Of a DNA stretch of 64,000 nt, positions 58,373 to 64,000 are shown piece by piece. The notes under the pieces are model-generated. The model made no database searches and was not told where the DNA came from. It saw only the letters and a list, made by a program, of their open reading frames with translations. Positions within the stretch are counted from its first letter, which is position 1. Every line of letters begins with the position of its first letter. The DNA comes from Nitrospirales bacterium (GTDB lineage: Bacteria; Nitrospirota; Nitrospiria; Nitrospirales; UBA8639), in assembly GCA_031315915.1 (NCBI GenBank), contig JALDRK010000014.1:1-64000 (forward strand). The letters run 5' to 3'. Position numbers and translations under genes: made by a program.

Positions 58373-58679
58373 ATAAAGAGAGCCTTTCCTCACAAAATTC
58401 ACTTCACTCGCCTGTCGATCGGATGTATCCTCATCGGAGTCTTGACTCTACCAAGTTGCCAAGTTGGGAAGTACGCCGGATGATGCCAAACAGAACGGAT
58501 GTCTTGGAGAAAGACCGGATGGCCGCTATTTAGGCGTTGTAACGGATTCGACGGACACTGAGGTTCTCGATTTGATGAAGGAGATTAGTCAAAAACGGCG
58601 GGGCATTTATCAATCCATCGCGGAGAAGAATGTAACGGCCCTCTGTACAGTCGACGCATGGGCAGGAGAAAAAGCCTGA
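58373..58679 (+). pseudogene. ydbL: Decayed DUF1318/YdbL-type lipoprotein gene
   Basis: AAGGGGAGG sits two bases before an ATA codon at the expected start. A lipoprotein signal follows (SIGCILIGVLTLPSC), then the frame ends at 58482. A frame beginning near 58464 continues with the DUF1318 core: GCLGERPDGRYLGVV, LMKEISQKRRGIYQSIAEKN. A one- or two-base indel around 58455-58465 joins the two. The missing ATG and frameshift indicate a pseudogene. It lies directly after the ynbE remnant, the normal gene order. Confidence 0.6.
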
Positions 58680-58764
58680 GGCAAACTCGATCAGGGCAGT
58701 ATATCCTGCTCTCCTCGGGGGAGTGAACCACTACATGGCAATAGACGGTCGCAACAGAAGACCA

Positions 58765-59439
58765 TCACGAGAAGGTTTTGGTATACACAAAGTTTTGTCG
58801 AACAGATACGCCATCTTTAGTCTGACCAGCCGCTTTCCCTTGGGGAGCGGAGACCTTTTCTTTTGAGTCCTTGGGAAATTCTTCTTTTTTCGATTTTGAG
58901 TCAACAGGCTCTTTTGAGTGCTGAACTTTGTTTTCTCCCTCATCCTGACCCATTTTTAATTGCCGCGCCCACATATTGGGCAGACAGACCACATTGAAAT
59001 TGGGCGCAGGAACTGAATCGTCAATCCGCCAGAGCTCTAATTCCATCCCATAAAAATTCACATCATCCCGCGAAACGGAATTCAGCCAATCCAAAGTTTG
59101 GCGTATTTCCGGTGAGATATCTTGTCCGACGCAGATGATGGCTTTGGCATCCAAGCCAGCGGCATACATCATCAACTTCCCTAACGTATCGGGATGCATA
59201 CCGGATAAGGCTCCCAGGACAATGACATAACTTCCGCGTTTGGCATCCTTCGCTAATACCCCCCCTTTCAGCGTATCGAGGGGAATTTCTCCCCCTGCTG
59301 CCTTTAAAGGAACCTCAATCGCTTCCCCCAACATTTCAAGAATTTCATCTTGTTGAAGCCAGGCTCCAAATCCATCCGGTTCATTCCCCCATACTTCGTT
59401 AAGACTAATTTTTCTCAGTTTTCCAACAGGTTTTGCCAT
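58765..59439 (-). CDS. DUF4268/PD-(D/E)XK nuclease-like protein with lost active site
   Basis: 224 residues with GAGGG before the ATG. Residues 8-160 follow the family in which KISLxEVWxNE, YAAGLDAK, LDWLN and MELELWRI are diagnostic. The catalytic Asp of the xDILA strand is Gly (GGVLAKD), and the IExQLE strand reads VIVLGALSG, so both metal-binding positions are gone. A K/E/S-rich linker of about 60 residues ends the protein. It is probably a non-catalytic DNA- or protein-binding relative. Confidence 0.75.
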   Translation of the reverse strand: MAKPVGKLRKISLNEVWGNEPDGFGAWLQQDEILEMLGEAIEVPLKAAGGEIPLDTLKGGVLAKDAKRGSYVIVLGALSGMHPDTLGKLMMYAAGLDAKAIICVGQDISPEIRQTLDWLNSVSRDDVNFYGMELELWRIDDSVPAPNFNVVCLPNMWARQLKMGQDEGENKVQHSKEPVDSKSKKEEFPKDSKEKVSAPQGKAAGQTKDGVSVRQNFVYTKTFS

Positions 59440-60287
59440 AACACCCTCAATTCATCAAAATTGTTTCACAAGAGCCAAAGAGTAATATCAAGTTCTATCG
59501 ACTGGATTTATAAAAAATTAAGGCTAACCTGACCTCATAAAAACAACTAGGCCACCTTATTCAAGATCCACTGGAAAAAGCTTTCCGGGTATTCCTTTAT
59601 ATTCTTTTTCAGTCTACATACACGACCGTTCACTTTCCGTATGTTAGATTTTTTTGTTAGAAATTAAGACTCATTTCCTTATACCAAAAAACATTTATAA
59701 TGAGGGAAACACCAGAATTCTTTGGAAGGCGATGACTGTCCAGCTCTTAGCACTGGAAAACGGTGTGCCCAAGGGATTGAGGAATTTCAAGTTTTCCTCC
59801 TTCCCAGACACTTCCTCCGACATTGACAACTTGCCCTCCCAACACCTGAGAGATAGCCTCATAATAAGAAAAAAAGAATTTGGTTATGTCCCAACTTCCC
59901 CTGTCTTTGCACAAATCCCACAATATTTGGATATGGCAAACAGGTTCCTGACAGGACAATCCCGATTTTCACCACAAGAAACAGCCCATCTGTTCCTATT
60001 GCGATGCTCTTTCGCGTATCCCCGAGAAACCGTTTTTAGCGGATCTTCGTCCGGCTACAGACTTCATCGTCTGGGAAAGAATGTTTGAAAAATTCCAGGT
60101 TTCCACACACGCTCCGTTGAAAAGAAGAACCTTTTCCCTAAGCTATTCACATTGCTCTTTCTTCAAAAGTGCGATAGGCTAAAAAGCAAAAGGCTGCAAA
60201 GGTCTTTATCAAAGCCCTCCATACTCCCAATACTCACCACTCATGGCTGCATCAAAGGTCCTTCACCACAAACAGGAGGTTTCTCAA
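59440..60287. other. Gene-poor AT-rich region
   Basis: About 850 bases. A frame of 144 codons from a TTG at 59654 exists but has no ribosome site and no recognised similarity. No RNA gene was recognised. Confidence 0.35.
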
Positions 60288-60641
60288 ATGATCTACAACT
60301 CTACTACTAGGCAGTTTTATCGAAATATTCTCGGAAGCCTATTGTGCCTGGCTTTCATCCTATTGATCGGCGGTTGCGGTGACAGCAGCGATAAGGGTCC
60401 GGCAGAACAAGCTGGAGAAAAAATCGATAAAGCCATTAAAGAAGGCACCGCATCCATGAAAGATGCCATGGACAAAACTGGCTCGGCAGTCAACGATGCA
60501 GCGGAAAATGCAGGGCAAATGACCAAAGAAGCCATGGAAGGCGCCGAGAAAAAAATGGGGGAAATGAGTGAAGCGGTGAAAGAAACCACCGAAGAGGCGG
60601 TAAAAAGCGCAGAAAAAATGGTTGATGAATCGACAAAATAA
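60288..60641 (+). CDS. Lipoprotein with repeated amphipathic helix
   Basis: 117 residues from ATG 60288, with AGGAGG nine bases upstream. A lipobox LIGGC ends the signal. The mature part is Lys/Glu/Ala-rich with an 11-residue-like repeat (AGEKIDKAIKEG, AGQMTKEAMEG, AVKETTEEAVK), as in LEA-like and apolipoprotein-type proteins. It is probably a stress-related envelope protein. A hairpin follows 30 bases after the stop. Confidence 0.85.
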   Translation: MIYNSTTRQFYRNILGSLLCLAFILLIGGCGDSSDKGPAEQAGEKIDKAIKEGTASMKDAMDKTGSAVNDAAENAGQMTKEAMEGAEKKMGEMSEAVKETTEEAVKSAEKMVDESTK

Positions 60642-60670
60642 TTAACTTCGCGTTACAAAAAATGAAATGG

Positions 60671-60695
60671 GAAGGGCCGTGCTATGCGGCCCTTC
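60671..60695 (+). terminator. Hairpin after the lipoprotein gene, probable terminator
   Basis: GAAGGGCCG (60671-60679) pairs with CGGCCCTTC (60687-60695) over a 7-base loop. The stem is strong but there is no T-run after it; an A-run precedes it, so it would also work in the minus direction. Confidence 0.55.
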
Positions 60696-60932
60696 CTGCT
60701 CAGGAGATTCACGTTCAGGGAAAGCGTTCCATATTGTTTTGCATAATTAGCCTCCGCCACATGAATCGTAACGATGACTAGGTTCATGCTTCCCTTGTCT
60801 CAAGAGCCGAAATACGTATCCGAGAAAATTTTAAATTAAAGGGGATGCAAGGGCTACCGAGTTTCGGGTATCTTCCAGGCAATACTCGATGAACTCACGA
60901 AAACATCGTCATAAGTAAAGGAGAATTGGGGC

Positions 60933-61460
60933 ATGGCGGATAAATGGATCAAAACCATAATTGCGATTTTGATGATCCTGGCCTCGGTGGCTTGGGCGAG
61001 TTCACAAGCCAGGGCGGAAAACCGATGGGGATTTGGAACCGATATTGGCTTTTTAGCGGACACCCTCGACGATGAAGTGTTTACCCTGAGCTTTCAGGCG
61101 GACTACTTTCTGGACTCCCATTTTTCCCTGGGACCCCAGTTATTGATTTCGCCAGGAAGTGATTTAACTCAAATTACCTTTGCGGGAATTGCCAGGTACT
61201 ACATTCCTTTAGGTGCGGTAAATATTATTCCGTTTGGCGGACTCGGTTTTGTGTATGCCGATCTCGAACGAGGAAGAGTTGATAATGACGATGTCAGTTA
61301 TACCTTTCCCTTCGGAGCCACCGCAGCCTTTCAAGTTAACCGGACCGTTTCTCTGGCCAGCACCCTCATCTTTACTTTTCAAGACTTGGATGTGGATCAT
61401 CGCCTCAATAGTGATAATTTTAATATTGGTCTATTGTTTGGATTCCGGTTCCAACCGTGA
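60933..61460 (+). CDS. Outer-membrane beta-barrel protein
   Basis: 175 residues with AAAGGAG before the ATG. A signal peptide covers about 1-28. The mature part alternates hydrophobic residues in about eight strands and ends in an aromatic strand (LLFGFRFQP), typical of OmpX/OmpW-like small barrels. The function is unknown. Confidence 0.85.
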   Translation: MADKWIKTIIAILMILASVAWASSQARAENRWGFGTDIGFLADTLDDEVFTLSFQADYFLDSHFSLGPQLLISPGSDLTQITFAGIARYYIPLGAVNIIPFGGLGFVYADLERGRVDNDDVSYTFPFGATAAFQVNRTVSLASTLIFTFQDLDVDHRLNSDNFNIGLLFGFRFQP

Positions 61461-61555
61461 GCGGAAAACGCGAACTGGATACCTTCAATAATAGCTCAGG
61501 CCTCTGAAGGGGCAGGAATAACGATCAGCCTTCTCACCGACTCTTGAAGATCCCA

Positions 61556-62131
61556 TCAATCCGTAATACGCTCTAAATAACTGACCATACGATCAAGGGC
61601 CTTCGCATTAAGGCGCTTTCCATACCATCTAGGCATCACCCGATCCTGATATCCCGAAACCACATAGACCCCGGGATCAAGAATTGACTCTTGAATATAT
61701 TCCCTTATGGTCGTTGCCGTTCCCTGATATTGTTGATCGGCCATCCGCAAGGGAGCATTGGTGCCTAATACCAGCTTGGGCCCTTCACGACCTTTGGCAG
61801 GTTCAATGCCGGGAATGGTGTGACAAACGGGGCAACCGGATTGAACAAAGAGCTTATCAATCGGCTCATCGCCCGTGGCCAGAGGAACATCAGTAATTGA
61901 AAGGGGGTCCGCGGACTTCTTGTGTGAAGGAGATGTCTGCTCCTGCACACGATTGACCTCGGACGTCGGGGGTTTGGGTGGCTTCCCAGAACCAAAATTA
62001 AACGATAACACGCCCATAATGCCGCACCCCACAACCATGAATATCAGAAATGTGTCACGACCCGGGGGGGAGGAGGGAGGAGAGGGCTTTTGAGGTGATG
62101 AGGATTCTAATTTCTTCATGAAACGATTCAT
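61556..62131 (-). CDS. Membrane-anchored cytochrome c
   Basis: 191 residues (an ATG four codons later, at 62119, is also possible). One membrane helix lies at about 27-45 after a Pro/Ser-rich N-terminus. A linker rich in Pro follows, then a cytochrome c domain with CPVCH at 100-104 and a Met (RVMPRW) near 167 as a possible ligand. It probably carries electrons on the periplasmic side. It is convergent with the barrel-protein gene. Confidence 0.88.
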   Translation of the reverse strand: MNRFMKKLESSSPQKPSPPSSPPGRDTFLIFMVVGCGIMGVLSFNFGSGKPPKPPTSEVNRVQEQTSPSHKKSADPLSITDVPLATGDEPIDKLFVQSGCPVCHTIPGIEPAKGREGPKLVLGTNAPLRMADQQYQGTATTIREYIQESILDPGVYVVSGYQDRVMPRWYGKRLNAKALDRMVSYLERITD

Positions 62132-62225
62132 TCAACACACTTCGCAGGAATACAACAAGGGATTGCATACTGTCAACGCATGACCCATCTGGAATGAGGC
62201 GAAGGTCTCCTCCAGGGGTGAGAGC

Positions 62226-63299
62226 ATGATTCATGAAATTCCCAGGGCTTGCCTGACGGATTACGAATACGATATGTCGGAGTCTCCAATGCCTACCCAC
62301 TCATTTGATTTTCCCCCGTTCGCCCCTCCCTGGTGGGTAAAGGGTCCTCATCGCATGACACTCCTTCCACGATGGTGGCCACGCACACCCCCTCTCCATA
62401 TGCCACCCTCTCAGTCAAGAATTTTTAAGGTGACTGCCGAGACCGGCCTGCTCACTTACTGTCACTGGCAGCCCATGCCCTCCCAAAAACCCACACTGCT
62501 ACTGGTACACGGCCTGGAAGGATGCACCGAATCACATTACATGCTAGGGCTGGCCAAGAAAGCCTGGAGTCGTGGCTGGAACTGCATACGGATCAATCAA
62601 CGCAATTGTGGCGGTTCAGAACATCTTACGCCAACCCTCTACCACGGGGGGCTTAGCCAAGACTATGAGGCCATTATCCGGGAATTGACGGAAATCGATC
62701 ATTGTCAATGTATCTGGTGCATCGGTTATTCGATGGGCGGAAACCTGACGCTCAAATTGGGAGGAGAGGCAGGGGAAACCCTGCCTGCTCTGAGGGGTTT
62801 GGCTGCCGTATGTCCAAACATCATTCCTGCCGCCTGCGTGCGGGCCCTCCAAGAACCGCGCAATCGTATATACCATGCGTTTTTCTTGAACAGCTTAAAA
62901 GCCAAACTCCGGCGCAAAGGGAAACTGTATCCCGGGAAATGGGATCTCGACCGCCTTCCACACATCTCCAGCATGTGGGAATTCGATGATGTGTATACCG
63001 GCCCGGACGGAGGATTCCGGGATGCGTCCGATTACTATGACCAGAGCGCTTCGCAACGCGTGTTCCCTCTCATTCGCAAACCTACGCTTATCATCACCTC
63101 GCAAGACGACCCGTTTGTCCCGTTCACCATGTTTACCGATCCGATCATTCACGCGAATCCTTTCTTGCAGCTCATTGCTCCTCCCTACGGAGGCCATTGC
63201 GGATTTTTTCAAGGCCACCGTCTTCAGGAAGATCCTTTTTGGGCGGAAAACCGCATCCTCGACTGGATTCAATCTCAACTGCTCCCTGGGTCGTCATAA
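62226..63299 (+). CDS. Alpha/beta hydrolase, YheT family
   Basis: 357 residues. The nucleophile motif GYSMGGN, oxyanion segment LLVHGLEGCTESHY, acid in ITSQDDPFVP and catalytic His in GGHCGFF define the YheT/EMB8 group of hydrolases. The N-terminal PWWVKGPHRMTLLP is typical of this family. Substrates may be esters or lipids. An AGGGG lies eight bases before the ATG. Confidence 0.92.
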   Translation: MIHEIPRACLTDYEYDMSESPMPTHSFDFPPFAPPWWVKGPHRMTLLPRWWPRTPPLHMPPSQSRIFKVTAETGLLTYCHWQPMPSQKPTLLLVHGLEGCTESHYMLGLAKKAWSRGWNCIRINQRNCGGSEHLTPTLYHGGLSQDYEAIIRELTEIDHCQCIWCIGYSMGGNLTLKLGGEAGETLPALRGLAAVCPNIIPAACVRALQEPRNRIYHAFFLNSLKAKLRRKGKLYPGKWDLDRLPHISSMWEFDDVYTGPDGGFRDASDYYDQSASQRVFPLIRKPTLIITSQDDPFVPFTMFTDPIIHANPFLQLIAPPYGGHCGFFQGHRLQEDPFWAENRILDWIQSQLLPGSS

Positions 63300-63475
63300 A
63301 ATCATTTTTTCCACAATTTGATCGGATAGCATTTCGAATCCCTCACGCCAGAAAGGTTGCCATTTTTTCTTCCTTGCGCCTCTTGCGAGGGACCTGCCAG
63401 GTAGGGTAGAACCTTGTTCTAATGCACGTTTCCTCGTTTTCCATAATACTTGATCCACGTCTCTCCTTCCATTCA

Positions 63476-64000
63476 TGAGCCTTAAACCGAATTCCCCAGG
63501 CAAAGGCATTCTGCGCCAATTGCATAAGACGCAAGAAAAATATTTTGAAGGATGGGTGGATGTTCCTGCACACATACATCATACCGCCTATCGTATGGCC
63601 AACCCGCCAACCGAACGTCCTCAAAGCCGAAAGGAATTTCAGCAGCTCTTAAATTGCCTGGAGATCGAGCCTTCCCAGACCGTGTTGGAAGACAAGGTGG
63701 GATTCGGCGTCAAAACCGGAACGCAGGATGATCGACTCATTGCCATTTGGGAGGCGCACACCGAATATTACAGTTACCAGATCTGGCACATTCCGCACGA
63801 CAAAACGCAGTTGTTGGGATTCGGTCCGTTGGGATTCTCCCGGTACGTCTTTCCCTTCTCTCCGTTGGGTCTTCAAGTCAATGCCTTAGACCTGCTCGTC
63901 ACCCCTTCCCGTATCTACGACCAGGAAGAATTAGCCACGCTCCTGCCAGGCCCGCAAATCTATGCCAGCAAGGTGTTGAATGAGGATATTTCCGTGGCCA
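63476..64000 (+). CDS. Protein of unknown function, perhaps DUF3422-like, cut by right edge
   Basis: An open frame of 175 codons runs from an ATG at 63476 off the right edge. It contains WEAHTEYYSYQIWHIP, similar to the HTEFxxY motif of DUF3422 membrane proteins, and KVGFGVKTGTQDD before it. No ribosome site is evident, so the start may be elsewhere. The family call is tentative. Confidence 0.6.

Noticed and set aside
59654-60088. A 144-codon plus-strand frame
   Set aside because: It starts at TTG without a ribosome site, has no family resemblance and lies in an AT-rich region, so it is more likely chance.
1-64000. tRNA, rRNA or CRISPR features
   Set aside because: No T-arm/acceptor pattern, rRNA core sequence or regularly spaced direct repeats were noticed on reading. 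A covariance-model scan (tRNAscan-SE, Infernal) would settle small RNA genes.

Overview
The window comes from a Gram-negative bacterium. It encodes LpxC, a TonB-dependent receptor, several predicted lipoproteins, outer-membrane barrel proteins and c-type cytochromes. The mix of cytochromes, HD-GYP/GGDEF signalling and paralogous tandem-ATPase genes would fit a Nitrospira-like (Nitrospirota) chromosome, but no marker here proves this. No rRNA, tRNA, CRISPR array, integrase or intact transposase was recognised.

Layout. 1-12 kb: a cut radical SAM/B12 protein, TypA, a secreted tail-collar protein, a DapF-like epimerase in which both catalytic cysteines are serine, a cytochrome c with a di-heme peroxidase, a decayed hrpB, and secreted proteins of unknown role. 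12-16 kb: a haem-c-containing sensor kinase with its receiver, and an RRM protein. 16-22 kb: a minus-strand cluster of two large tandem P-loop ATPases (DUF2791/BrxD-like) and an unrecognised 298-residue partner. 22-31 kb: ordinary metabolic, signalling and housekeeping genes (SDR, PyrE-like, rhodanese, HD-GYP plus receiver, TrmI, KtrA-like, a sigma-70 factor). 31-48 kb: LpxC behind three tandem hairpins, POT transporter, TonB receptor, HDOD and GGDEF proteins, a broken SpoU methyltransferase, PurE, peroxiredoxin, EttA, NUDIX and Ogt. 49-54 kb: a second ATPase locus with a third, longer paralog, a DUF6499-like protein and a broken ANKH-like membrane protein. 54-60 kb: an AT-richer, gene-poor stretch with RluE-like and GlnS genes, fossils of a ynbE-ydbL pair (one carrying a hairpin insertion), and a catalytically dead nuclease-like protein. 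60-64 kb: envelope proteins, a cytochrome, a YheT-type hydrolase and a cut gene at the right edge.

The best candidate for an undescribed system is the family of three tandem-ATPase paralogs at two loci. They have no BREX methylase, PglZ or helicase beside them, and each locus has a different small partner gene. Several genes (hrpB, the SpoU methyltransferase, the ANKH-like gene, one ATPase, ynbE/ydbL) carry frameshifts. These may be real decay or consensus errors, and only reads or related genomes can settle that.
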